Counted from the first letter of the stretch, positions 36,371-48,610 are shown. The stretch is 64,000 nt of DNA from Rhizophagus clarus (GCA_015698045.1 BLAL01000257.1:434001-498000), one strand, 5' to 3'. Notes: generated by a model from the sequence alone, not told the origin. Program-made: numbers and translations.

Positions 36371-37065
36371 TTTACAAAATATACATAGTAGCTGATTAAA
36401 TATATTAGTTTACGAAAACATAAAATTAGTTTAAAAAGAAAAAGATTGTGATTCTTTGATAATAAATCATCCATAGCTATTAAAATTCTTTAATAATACA
36501 TCATCACAAGTAATACATTTTCGTTATATTTAATTATTATATTTTTTTTCTTTGCTTATTGTTCAGAGCGAAGCGAAGGACAATATACTGTATGTCTACG
36601 CAGAAATGACCACGTAAATTTACATGAGCGATTTACTTTTTTAAAAATTAAAAAATGATTATTTTTCTTTTACTTTATTATATATAAACGTTTAAGATAA
36701 TAAAAGCAAAAATTAATAAAGAACAAAGGATTCGTAATTGTTTTAAGTTTATAAATAATCACGTCCATCTTTGTTCATTTCTCATTCGGCGACTCATAAC
36801 TGTTCCTGTTTTTTAGTTTAGTGATATATATTACATAATTTTTAGTTGAAACTTTCAATCTATTACAAAATATTTATAATGCGACATTATGATATTTAAT
36901 GTATTGTTCACACTACTCTCTATAGGGAAATGACTATTGAAATAAAAGCTACTGTATCTTAAATGTCTGTATACTGATTTACAAATAAAAGTAGGTTATA
37001 ATAATAATAAGTAAAGAACTATTTATTGTGCTTACAACTGTGGTCCAGTATTTAGTGCAGGTAGA
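36371..37065. other. Intergenic, no supported gene
   Basis: Contains a GAGCGAAGCGAAGG motif (36566-36579), a variant of which (GAGCGGAGTGAAGG) occurs near 15356. No gene seen. Confidence 0.5.
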
Positions 37066-37270
37066 GTTATGGTACGTTTCTCTCTAAAATCCGTTTTACT
37101 GATGCCATTTTCACCTGAAGCCATTTTACCAAAAGGAAGTTTCGCCAAAAGGATGTTTTACCGAAACCCATCTCCTCGAAGAATATTTCGCCGAAGCCAT
37201 TTCACTGAGTTTGTCCATTTCATTGAATTCCATTTCACAGAATGGACGTTTAATCGCAAAATAGAAACAT
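37066..37270. repeat. ATTTCACCGAA-type iterated repeat, single arm
   Basis: Irregular repeats of the type CATTTTACC, GTTTCGCC, ATTTCGCCGAAGCC and ATTTCACTGA are spaced about 12-25 bases apart. They match the arms of the foldback at 39030-39530. The 69-residue frame here is just the repeat translated. Confidence 0.6.
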
Positions 37271-37484
37271 TCGTTTAAACGAACTTATTTTCAACAATTT
37301 TGCTCCTCATTAAATACGTTTATTTGTTTAACAAATTTAATAAAGTGCGAATGAAACTATTATTATAAAGGTTATTACATATCAACGAGTAAAGATAAAA
37401 TAAAAATGAGAATAAGAATAATGTTTAAACACATCATTATAGGTTTCAGAAGATTTTAACAAGGTTTAATCAATTTTTAAGTTA

Positions 37485-38661
37485 AATAACATTTTTCAAC
37501 TAATTCAATTCATTTTCGATTAGTTTTAATTGATTAAATAATGTGCAAATTGTTAATTTTGCTTCTATTTGATGATTCTGATAAGTATTGTATAAATCAT
37601 TATACATCTTTTGTGAATAACATACCATTATCGCATTTTCCATAATCATTTGATATAGTAATCTTATTTCATTTTTATAATTTTGCTGATCATTCTTAGC
37701 CTGCTAACCTTGTAATATAATTTTGTAATTCCAAAATTTGTGCTGATTGATCATTTCTATTACTTTCATCCATTAAATTCATCTTCAATTATTTTAATAC
37801 CATTTTATTTCCTGGGTAATTTTGGTTTAATTTTCATCAATATCTTTCTGTTCTATTTGTAGAATTAGGGTAGGGGTCTTCTGTTTCTATTTTCATTGCC
37901 CATCAATGATTTCAGTTATTTTATTTTCTGTTACTATTTCATATATTGAATCTTGAATCCTAATTGATATTTCTTTTTGTAATAATTTAGGTTGATGACA
38001 TATTATTTAATTGGCTGATTCATGTAATTGATGATACAATTCTTCTTTTAATTTCTTGATTTTTATCTTTGACTTTCCTTCAATTTGGTTTATTTTCTGA
38101 TATATTTCTTTGGGGATATTTCGATTATATTTTGTTAAATAATTAATAATTCCTTTATATGCTTGTAATAATTGTTCCGGTTCCATCTTGTCATTTTCTT
38201 TGTCAATACCATATATCATATGCTACACAGCATTTTTGCAATCATTACTGCATAGTTTGACCTGTTGGTAATCAACCTTTAAGTCTTCACCAGTTTCAAT
38301 TTTACAAGCTTTACAAATAAAAGTCAGGAATCCTTCTTCTTTATATCTTTCAAGAAGGGAGTTCTCTTATTTGTACATTTCGCACAATCAAATACATTTA
38401 CTTCTGCTTCTGTTTGAATTGAGGAATTTATTCAGAGGATTTTCTTTAATCATTAGTCTAATTAGATCAGCTGAGTTGATAAATTGGTCCAGCTACTTTA
38501 TATTCTTTAATCCATTATCTCTTAAATCGATTTGTTCTATTGGATATTCTATCTCCAGTGTAACTGGTTTTTGATTGTTTGGTTCACTTTTCATCAGAAG
38601 TTGCTGGAGTAGGTGATTTATGAATTTTGTTCCGGGGTTTGATTTGTTTGGTTTGGTTCAT
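37485..38661 (-). pseudogene. Decayed zinc-ribbon and coiled-coil gene, unknown
   Basis: A start at 38661 (MNQTKQIKPRNKIHK) leads, with frame changes, to QFINSADLIRLMIKENPLNK, a Cys cluster (FDCAKC, FICKACKIETGEDLK, LCSNDC), then an open stretch QLLQAYKGIINYLTKYNRN to YHQLHESAN, and finally NYKNEIRLLYQMIMENA. The four CxxC-like pairs suggest a zinc-binding fold ahead of a helical region. Several Trp/Gln codons are stops. Family not recognised. Confidence 0.5.
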
Positions 38662-38706
38662 CTTTTTGTGAAACATTTGTAATATTTAACTTTACCTAAT
38701 CCTTAG

Positions 38707-38829
38707 CCCTATGAAAAAAATATATACTTAAAATATACATATCACTTTTAAAATATACTTAAATTATACCTAAAATTGCAATTTTAAGTATATTTTTAGT
38801 ATATTTTAGAGAAATTTTTTTTCATAGGG
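38707..38829. mobile_element. 123-bp MITE with CCCTATGAAAAAAA ends
   Basis: The ends CCCTATGAAAAAAATATA and TTTTTTTTCATAGGG are inverted repeats; the interior is palindromic around AAGTATATTTTAAG. A second copy lies at 52731-52885. No clear target duplication. Confidence 0.75.
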
Positions 38830-39029
38830 TAATTTTATTTCGATTCAAAGAAGCTGATTGGTTCATAAAGAAACAACAATGGGTGTTTACTCTACGTTTA
38901 ATTGATTTCGTTTAGTTGTTACATCTCTTCCATTACACCTATAAAGTAATAGTTTGTTCCAAAAATATAATCCATTATTACATAAAAATGTAGAATATCC
39001 TTTTCCTGGGTCTGGTTCATTTTACAAAC

Positions 39030-39530
39030 AATTACTCCGCTGACACACGTTTTACCAACAGTATCATTTCACCGACAAACATTTCACCGACAGTCATTTC
39101 ACCGTCGCTGGTACAAATTAAAATTCTTTTTATAAAGCATTTGTTTCCCATTATAATAGTTTTTTTAAAAAAAAATATTTAATATCAGAAGGTATAGGAA
39201 AAAAAACTTAAAACATTAATCTTATGTTCATTACTAATCGGAAGGAACAATTAAATATATATATATATATATTGAGATTTAATCTGAAAATATAAATTAA
39301 TATTTTATATTTATTCTTATGTACACACTCTCTCGTATTATATAATAACAATAATTTTGGCTGTCTTGTACAGTTGTATAAAGAAAAAAAATTATATTTA
39401 ATTTTATTTTGATATATGTAAGTGTCGGTGAAACGACTTGTCGATGAGATGATCCTGTCGTCGAAACGTTTGTCGGTGAAATGAATGTCGGTGAAGTGAT
39501 TGTCGGTGACCCGTTGTTACTCTGGTCAGT
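39030..39530. mobile_element. Foldback element with ATTTCACCGACA repeats in both arms
   Basis: The left arm (about 39040-39115) has repeated CATTTCACCGACA units; the right arm (about 39420-39525) has the inverse TGTCGGTGAAATG. About 300 bases of AT-rich DNA separate them. The layout is that of a foldback transposon or hairpin MITE. Confidence 0.7.
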
Positions 39531-39734
39531 TCATCGATCAGGTAACTATGACTTGGAGACAGGGATGCAATAGATATGTCTCAAGTCCAATCAACAAGAC
39601 ACACTATTCACAAAGGGACAGTTCGTTTATAGGGTAAAGAGTTTATTTATTAATTATATGAACTTGTTATTATAACTTTGTTATTACACTCTCTGATGTT
39701 TTTTTTTTACTAAAAAGAAATTTCAGGATATTTA

Positions 39735-39880
39735 TACAAAATAAAATATATTTAAAAATATAACAAATAAATCTAATATAACAAATATAACAAATAAATC
39801 AAATAAATAAAATAATTCAATTAAATCAAATAAATCAAATAAAACTGATATATCAAATATATCAGAAATATCAAAAATAA
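39735..39880. repeat. Low-complexity AAATAAATC / ATATCAAA repeats
   Basis: Irregular repeats of AACAAATA, AATCAAATA and ATATCAAAT. Confidence 0.75.
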
Positions 39881-39976
39881 CAGGCTATGATGGCTTTGGC
39901 TTAGGCGGCTCTATATACTTTGCCACAATGTCACGTGATTACTACGCCAACACCGTATAAAGTTATATGTTTGAGT

Positions 39977-39997
39977 TTGTATAATCAACTTAGAAAT
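39977..39997 (+). repeat. Left 21-bp target-site duplication
   Basis: TTGTATAATC...TTAGAAAT, identical to 41748-41768, brackets the retrotransposon copy. Confidence 0.9.
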
Positions 39998-41747
39998 CTA
40001 CTTCATAATAACTCTTTCTCACAAACTTTTTGTCAAAAAATACGCAGACAAAATACATATAGAGAAAATGGAAAATTTTGAAAAAAATTGGTCAATAACC
40101 ATTACAGAGTTAATAAAAACCTTCGAGGAAGAACTGATAAAGGACTTAGGTCTCGTATATCCAGACATCCCCGCAGGAAAACCTATTAAAGATACTAAAC
40201 AATACAAACGCTCGCTTACCTCATCAGCAAGCAAAACTTGTTTCAATGTAACGACCCCCAGTTTGTAGTAGGTAGAAACTGCTGTGCCAGCAACCATCAC
40301 CTGATACCGACCAGTCTAGGAAAAAAGCACTTGCGCTTAACACTGGACCGACTATATATCAAAGTTAAAGATATGTTACAGCCGCCCTCTCAAGGAAACA
40401 ATTTTAAAGACTTGGAGCCACAGCAATCATGGGCATAACTGGGACAAAGCGCACCAATAATATCTACAGAATCTCAGGCTATGATCATAGATAGTAAGTT
40501 ATCGGCAGATGCCGTGAGTTTTACTCCAAAATTGGTAGACGATTCGATAATTACGCGGAATGTATCCGTGATCACCCCCCCTATTGTAACACTTCCAGCC
40601 ACAAAATCTAAAAAAGGCAAAGAGAAGGTAGGGTCAATTCAGAAAGTCACGTGCGAGAATAACATTGTTCATGAAAGTCAAAATCGTCAACGTCGAACTA
40701 TCATAATCTATGATGTACCCACCAAATGATCCCCTGATAAAGTAAGGTCTGCCTTTTCTGACTGGGGCCGCGTTTTAAACATCTCCCTCAAGACCCAACA
40801 TAAGTACTACACGATTCGTGTGGACATAGTTCTAAACCCCACAAAGGATACTGAGTTCATCTTGATGCCTTGGTGTATACAATTAGGAGGTATATGGGTC
40901 CAGTGGTTTCCTGGCGAATGGAAGCTCGCACAAAGAAAGAGTCGCGAATTTTTTCAAGCCTCTTTCCGCTTCCCTGCCGATACTACAGAAGATGCAATAT
41001 ATAGCAAATTCACCCCTGATGGCGAATCCCTCCTTCAGTATACGAGAGCTGCTGCGTGAAAAGTTATCAAGGATAAACAAGAACTCAAAGGAATACTCTA
41101 TTTTGAAATGCATGAAAGGTTGATGCGAGCACTCACCTTACAGACAGACAAAATAAAGTTGACGAAATCCAGGACGCCCTTACCGATTAAGTCGAAGAAG
41201 ACAAAAGACAACAAGAGTGATTCCACTTAGAAACCACGACAATCGAAACCCCTCAAACAGGGCCAGGTTTGCCCTGACCATAAGAAGTCCAAAGCCAAAA
41301 AGAACAAGTCTCGTAAAAAGACCACAGTTTCAGATGACTTATGCACGCTTCTCAAATCTCTTATACAGAAGCTAGACGAGAAATCGCTAACCTAGTAATT
41401 CATTTCACCTTCTTTTATTCCATAGGATATTAGCATAGATCGGAAGTTTCCATATTTTGCTACGGCCTAAGAAACGGTTATTACCTGGTCTTTCCCCTTT
41501 TTTTTTACCCAGTGCGTTGTTTTTCGTGTTATTTCTTTTTATTTTTTTTCTCTTAGCATCTATCCCTAGGGATCTGTTGGTGGGCGTGTAGTTCACTACT
41601 GTTCGCTAAGGCGGATAGTGCTGGTTCTTCGGCGTCAGTTACAATTAGTTATAGTTTTCTTTATCTGTCTTTAATTTTTATTTTTTGGACTTATGATGTA
41701 TTACCGTTCTAATTAACTATCCGCATATAAAAATAAAAATAAAAATA
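39998..41747 (+). mobile_element. ORF1-only non-LTR retrotransposon copy
   Basis: The 1,750-bp insert lies between perfect 21-bp direct repeats and ends in an A-rich (AAAAAT)n tail, the hallmarks of target-primed reverse transcription. It is visibly richer in G+C than its flanks. It holds one decayed ORF1-like reading frame and a 3' UTR but no reverse transcriptase or endonuclease. Because the target duplication marks both true ends, the RT was not present in the inserted copy, so it resembles HAL1-type half-LINEs that move with another element's machinery. Confidence 0.85.
40068..41395 (+). pseudogene. LINE ORF1-like protein, decayed
   Basis: Start MENFEKNWSITITELIKTFE. One frameshift near 40240 leads to a frame that runs to TAG 41393-41395, interrupted by stops near 40437, 40730, 41057 and 41229, at least two of them (TGA) at likely Trp codons. 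The middle (RRTIIIYDVPTK...SDWGRVLNISL) looks like an RRM-type fold, as in ORF1 proteins of LINEs. The end is Lys-rich and basic (KSKAKKNKSRKK), fit for nucleic-acid binding. Confidence 0.65.
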
Positions 41748-41768
41748 TTGTATAATCAACTTAGAAAT
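41748..41768 (+). repeat. Right 21-bp target-site duplication
   Basis: Exact match to 39977-39997, directly after the A-rich tail. Confidence 0.9.
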
Positions 41769-42193
41769 AGTAGATAAGTTAGATGTATATTTACATCATA
41801 GAAGCGATTTTAATATAATAAGTTAATAAAAAAAAAAATACATATATTATATATATAGTATATTATAAAATTAAACCCCCAATTTTATAAACAAAAATAA
41901 TAAAATTTTCTTTATCATCGATTAAAATTCTTAAATAAAAAATGTCTAGTATATTTTTAATGACATATCAGAATTATAAAATTCGAAATTATAAAATTTA
42001 TAGCCTATGTTTTATTTCTATAACTTACCAACTAAAGCAATAGATATTAATTTTAACAAAGATCGAATTTGGTCAAATAAACTATATAAATATATATTAT
42101 ATAAATATAACTAGCAAAAAAATAAAATAATATACTTAAAACGAATAAAAAATAATATTAAAAGTAAATCATATAAATTAAAAAACTTATATT

Positions 42194-45100
42194 TTAATTA
42201 ATGTTCAATTGGGTAACATCAATTTGTAAAGATGCTATTTAATAAATAAAAAGTTTATTAGTAATTTTAAAAAATTAATTTACATTTTTAAAATAATTAA
42301 TACCTGAAAATTCCTCGCTTATTATATTATCACTCTGTTTATAATAATCATCAGAATTTTTTGGTTCAGGAAGATTACTAAAATTAAAATTAAGTAGTCT
42401 ACTTGTATATACTGTATAGCTTCCGAATGTGTCTCATATGATACTCCTAGATTAGTTGAGGGTGTATTGCTATATAATGAATTGCTATTAATATTATTTG
42501 CTTCTTTAATTTGTCTTTGTAATATTATTGATTGTTTATCACTTGGTTTATATCGCCATGTATGCAAAATATTTTCAATTTCTTCTGCTTTTGGTCGATT
42601 TATTGGATTTGAATCTAAGCATCTTTTGATTAAATGTACTATCAATTGAGGTACTTTAATATTAAACCTTGGTCTAAGTCCTTGACAAATTTTTACTGCT
42701 AGACTATTATCATGGCTTATATCATGATATGGGGGTAATCCAGAAATTACCTCGTAAATAATTATACCAAAACTATAAATATCAGCTGCCTTGGTATAAT
42801 TTTGTCCCCTTAAAATTTCAGGAGCCATATAAGGTAAAACACCATATACTTTGTTTTTTGTATTTTCTGTTGCATTATAATTTACAGGTTTGCATAATCC
42901 CATGTCAGTTATAGCTGTACTATATTTAAGCTTTAATATATTACCAATATGCAAATCTTGATGAATTAATTCTTCTTCATGAATGTATTTAAGTCCGAGT
43001 ATAGCATCTTGTAAATAACCTATCTTTTTATCCCAATTTAATATACTATAATTTTTATCTAAATAATTTCGTAAACTTCCATCCTCTGCATAATCCAATA
43101 CCATCATATAGTCTTTCGTTTCTGAATCCTGAGTTATTCCATAAAATCCAACAATAAAATAAGTGTCTACTCTTCCTATGTTATGTATTATAATCTATAT
43201 GAATGTTAAATTAATATGTTAATAAAAACTAACAATTTAGCAAACAAAATAAATTAAACTAACTAAATTCACCTCATTCATAAATTCAAATGTAATATTT
43301 TTTGAATTACCCAAACTTTTTAGAGCTACAAACATATTTCTATTATCTCTTTTCCAATTCTTATTATAGTCATCCCATTTATCAATATATCCATCAATCC
43401 AGTTTGCTCTATACACTTTGCCAAACCCTCCTTTGGTAATATATTTAATATTATAAAATCTATTATAGGGAATCCATTCTAATGCCTTTTTAAAAATTTC
43501 GGAATTACCATGAGCTGATAACTGAGTGTCTTGAATAAGTTTATCAACATCATCATTACCACTAGTCCAGTTTTTAAAATTCTGTCGAAAACGTATTGCA
43601 TTACATATATAGTTACACTTTTCACATTTATAGTTCAAAATCATCATATACTTTCTTGTTTCCGGATTTTGAGTTATTCCGTAAGATCCATTAACCTAAA
43701 ATATAATATATTAGCAAAAAATAGAATGTTTGACATTAAATAATAAATTTATTATACCTCATTCCTAAATTCTAATGTAATAATTTTTGAATTATCTATA
43801 CTTTTTAAGGTTACAATCTTATTACTATTTCTTTTCCAATTTTGAATTTCATCATCCCAACAACTTATATTTCCATCAATCCAATTTCCGCTATAATTTT
43901 CGCCAAATCTGCTTTTTGTAATATTATAAAATCTACTATAAGGTATCCATTCTAATGCTTTTTTATATACTTCATAGTTAGTATGAGATGATAGCTGAGT
44001 ATCTTGAATAAATTTATTAATATCATCATTACCACTAGTCCAATTTTCAAAATTTTGTTGGAAATGAATTGCACTACACGTACATTTACAAATTTTGCAT
44101 TTATCATTTAAAACCATCATATAATTTTTTGTCTCCGGACTTTGAGTTATTCCATAAGATTCACTAATCTATAAATATAATATGTTAGTAAAAATAAAAT
44201 AATTATCATTATAAAATAACAAATTAATTATACCTCTTTCATAAATTCTATTTTAACATTCTTTAAATTATTTAATACTTTTAAAGTTAGAATAATATCA
44301 TTATTTCTTTTCCAATTTTGAATTTCATCGTCCCAATTATTTATATTTCCATCAATCCAATTTGCGTTATAATAATTTTCTCCAAATCTGCATTTTATAA
44401 TATTATAAAATCTATTATAAGGTATCCATTCTAATGCTTTTTTATATACTTCATGGTTAGTATGAGATAATAACTGAGTATCTTGAATAAATTTATCAAT
44501 TTCTCTATTATCACTGGTCCAATCCATAAAATTCTGCTGAAAATGTATTGCATTGCATGTACGATCACATTTTTTACATTTATCATTTAAAACCATCATA
44601 TAATTTTTTGTCTCTGGATTTTGAGTTATTCCACAAAATCCATTGATCTACAAATATAATATTTTAGTAAAAAAATAAATAATTATCATTAAATAATAAA
44701 TTAATTATACCTCTCTCATAAATATATTAAATATCTTCAGAATAACAACCATATTATTATTAATTCTTTTCCAATTTTGGATTTCATCATCCCAATGACT
44801 TATATTCCCATCAATCCAATTTGCTCTATAATTTTCGCCAAATTTACTTTTTTTAATATTATAAAATTTATTATAAGGTATCCATTCCAATGATTTTTCA
44901 TATACTTTATAATCAGTATGGGATAATAGCTGAGTATCTTGAATAAATTTATCAATTTCTCTATTATCACTGGTCCAATTCATAAAATTCTGCCGAAAAT
45001 GTATTGCATTGCATGTACGATCACATTTTTTACATTTATCATTTAAAACCATCATATAATTTTTTGTTTCTGGATTTTGAGTTATTCCATAAGATCCAAT

Positions 45101-46978
45101 GATCTACTAATGCAATAAATATATTAATAAAAATAAATAATTATCATCATAAATAAATAACAAATTAATAATTATACCTCTTTTTTAAATTCTAATGTAA
45201 TGTCCTTCAAATCATTTAATACTTTTAGAAAAACAACCATATCACTATTATTTCTTTTCCAATTTTGAATTTCATCATCCCAATACTTTATATTTCCATC
45301 AATCCAATTTGCACTATAATTTTTGTCAAATCTGTTTTCTACAATATTATAAAATCTTTCATATGGAATCCATTCTAATGTCTGCTCAAGTATATCATTT
45401 CTACTATGAGATAATAGTTGTGTATTTTGAATAAATTTATCAATTTCTTCATTACCACTTGTCCAATTCACAAAATTCTGTTGAAAATGTATCGCATTAC
45501 ATCTGTAATAACATTCTTTACATATATCATTTAAAACCATCATATAATTTTTTGTTTCTGAATTTTGAGTTATTCCACAGGATCGATTGATCTACAAATA
45601 TAATATTTAGTAAAAAATAAATAATTGTCATTAAATATTAAATAATTATACCTGATTCTTAAGTTCTAATGCAATATTTTTTGGATTATTTAATATTTTC
45701 AGAATTACAGCCATATTATTATTTCTTTTCCAATTTTGATTTTCATTATCCCAACAACTTATATTTCCATTAATCCAATTTGCTTTATATGCTTTTTCTT
45801 TTGGAATATATTCAATATCATAAAATCTATTATAAGGTATCCATTCCAATGCCTTTTGGTATAGTTCATGATTATTATGAACTGATAACTGAGTAACTTG
45901 AATAAATTTATCAATTTCTTCATTATCACTAGTCCAATTCATAAAATTCTGTTGAAAATGTATTGCATTACATGTATGATCACATTTTTTACATTTATCA
46001 TTAAGAACTATCATATAATTTTTTGTTTCTGGATTTTGAGTTATTCCACAAAATCCATCGATCTACAAATATAATATTTTAGTAAAAAATAAATAATTAT
46101 CATTAAATAATAAATTAACTATACCTCTCTCATAGATATATTAAATATTTTCAGAATAACAATCATTTTATTATTAATTCTTTCCCAATTTTGGATTTTA
46201 TTATTCCAATGACTTATATTTCCATCAATCCAATTTGCTCTATAATTTTCGCCAAATCTGCTTTTTGTAACATCGTAAAATCTCTCATAAGGTATCCATT
46301 CTAATGCCTTTTTAAAAATTTCATAATCACCATGAGCTGATAGCTGAGTATCTTGAATAAATTTATCAATATTTTCATTATTACTGGTCCAGTTTACAAA
46401 ATTCTGTTGAAAATGTATTACATTGCATGTATAATTACATACTTTACATTTATCATTTAAAACCATCATATAATTTTTTGTTTCTGGATTTTGAGTTATT
46501 CCGTAAGATCCATTGATCTACAAATATAATATTTTAATAAAAAAATAAAATAATTATTATTTATAATAAATTAATTATACCTCATTACTAAATTCTAATG
46601 CAATATTCTTTAAATTATTTAATATCTTCAGAATCACAATCATATTATTATTATTTCTTTTCCAATTTTGTTTTTCATTATCCCAATAATTTATATTTCC
46701 ATCAATCCAATTTGCTCTATAATTTTCGCCAAATCTGCTTTTTGTAACATCGTAAAATCTCTCATAAGGTATCCATTCTAATGCTTTTTTATATACTTCG
46801 TAGTTAGTATGAGATGATAGCTGAGTATCTTGAATAAATTTATCAATATCATCACTACCACTAGTCCAATTTCAAAATTTCGTTGAAAATTTATTGCGTT
46901 ACATGTATAATTACATTTTTCACATATTTGTGATGGCCTAAAAATAAGCTCCTTGATACCTTTAACAAAAAAATCCAT
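42194..46978 (-). CDS. Protein kinase gene with tandem array of N-lobe exons, ten exons
   Basis: Exons by hand: 46978-46581, 46517-46125, 46062-45652, 45591-45178, 45103-44711, 44647-44234, 44168-43758, 43695-43273, 43194-42304 and 42234-42194. Exons 2-8 are versions of one module: kinase hinge (GITQNPETKNYMMVLND), a C-x2-C-x3-C knuckle, NWTS...IDKFIQDTQL, LEWIPYNRFY, then an N-lobe with strand and Lys (VILKIL) but a ruined glycine loop (SRFGENYRANW). Only exon 8 keeps KGGFGKVYRANW; with exon 9 (HQDLHIGNIL, DMG, MAPEIL) it forms one full kinase. Every array intron is phase 0. Exon 1 has lost one A near 46870 and shifts frame. Exon 9 has a 5-bp insertion near 42412 that ends the protein at 42322, after the kinase domain. 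The kinase itself keeps Lys, Asp, Asn and Asp. It may be expressed from a later Met, or be a young pseudogene. Confidence 0.85.
43195..46978 (-). repeat. About 470-bp tandem array, eight exon-intron units
   Basis: Exon starts at 46978, 46517, 46062, 45591, 45103, 44647, 44168 and 43695 give periods of 455-488 bp. Introns are also alike (GTATAATTAATTTATT... to AATATTATATTTGTAG), so exon and intron were copied together. Confidence 0.95.
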
Positions 46979-47410
46979 TAAGACTTTTTAAAATTACAAA
47001 TGAGTCAGTTAATAAAAATAATTAAAGAATAAAAAATTATTTTAAATCAATACTTATGTATAATTGCGTAATCATACGTCTATAGCTATAGTTGTACTGC
47101 ATATATGTGTATAGAAAATGTTGATCAATCTTAATTTGGCGATCAGCGCTATTATTTGCAGTAATACCAACTGGGTATATCACAAATTTTGGGCTGACCT
47201 TGTACTATCATGTTTATAAAGTCAGAACTCGATATGATGAATCCTCCGGTTAACTGAAAAAATTGTTATATTGGAATTTATAAGTTTAGTATAATGACTT
47301 TCATATGCTAAAACTAAAATAACTTGAGCGTTTTTTTTACTAATTAAAAAATTGAGACTTCGTCACAAGATTTTCTATAGAAAATCGTTTCTTATTAAAA
47401 CATGTGTAGT

Positions 47411-47517
47411 TGCAGCAGGTGATACAAGCAGATTGGCAAAAAAATTTCCTTTTACAGCACCTTACCGATAAAAGGAAATTTTTTACTGATCTGTTTGTGT
47501 AATAATCACCCGCTGCA
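47411..47517. mobile_element. Imperfect foldback about 107 bp
   Basis: TGCAGCAGGTGATACAAGCA and AAAAATTTCCTTTTA on the left face TAAAAGGAAATTTTTTA and ATCACCCGCTGCA on the right. No clear target duplication was found. Confidence 0.6.
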
Positions 47518-47629
47518 AATCAGCGAGAGACCACAGCAAGTCTCCTGCTGAAAGCTAATGGACTTTTGACATAAAAATGTCCGCCGTAGTTTTATCATAA
47601 TAAAAAAATAAAAGCAACTTTAACTTTTT

Positions 47630-48535
47630 TTTAAAAAAATCGATTTAATAAAAAACCCATTTAGCGATTTTTTATTAACCGTTTGAATAAAAAATGATTT
47701 TATTAATTGTTTAATTAAAAAACGATTTTAATATTTCTTAAATCATTTAATAAAAAGATCGATTTAATTTTTTTAAATAAAAAAAAACGAGCTTAACGTT
47801 TTTTTAAACATTTTAATAAAACTACACTTTTTTTATTTAATTGTTTAAATAAAAGGGCGGTTTTGTATGTTTTTAAAATTCTTTTTATAAACACGTATTA
47901 TATCGTTGAATAATTGATTTAATAAAATTAAAAATTTACGAGACCGTATTCAAAGGGGAGTTAGGGTAGTAACTTTATTTGAAATTTAACCGAATATACG
48001 GTTCGATTAATTTAACCTGATTAACCGTTAACCCAATAGAACAGTACATAGTACATATACACGTTATATAATCCTATGCATAAATAAACGTTTTGGCATT
48101 TTTTATTAAAACTCTTGATAAAAATTTATTTACATTTTTTTTTTAAAATAACGTTTATTTACTAATATGCAAAGAACATTAAAGAAACTTTTTTTTTTTA
48201 TTACTTAAACACATAAAAAATGTTATATATTAAAAAAAAAAATATTTTCGCAATGTTCTATTAACATAACAAAAAAAAAGTTGCAAACCGTTTTCTTTAG
48301 CTAAATTATTTACTAAAAAACGTTTTCGTAACGTTTTTATTAAATGGCAAAAAAATGGTGCGGAACGTTTTTTTTTATATTAAATTGCTTAAAAAAACAT
48401 TTACCAATATTTTTAAAAATTAAAATAACAAAAAAATGGTGCGAGACATTTTTTTTTTTTATCGGGTCAGGTAATTGACTTGACCCGACCCGTGATACTC
48501 AGATCGGATCATCAAATTCATAACCCGACCCGAAA
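47630..48535. repeat. Degenerate A/T array with GACCCG motif block
   Basis: AAAAACGATTTAATAAA-type and AACGTTTTTT-type units fill 47630-48450, followed by CGGGTCAGGTAATTGACTTG, then ACCCGACCCG and again AACCCGACCCG up to 48535. It has the same components as 19760-20805, in reverse order. Confidence 0.6.
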
Positions 48536-48610
48536 GAAAAGCAGACTTATACTGTATATATAAAAAAGTTTCAGAAATTTATATATGAAATATATATATA
48601 TATATATGCG

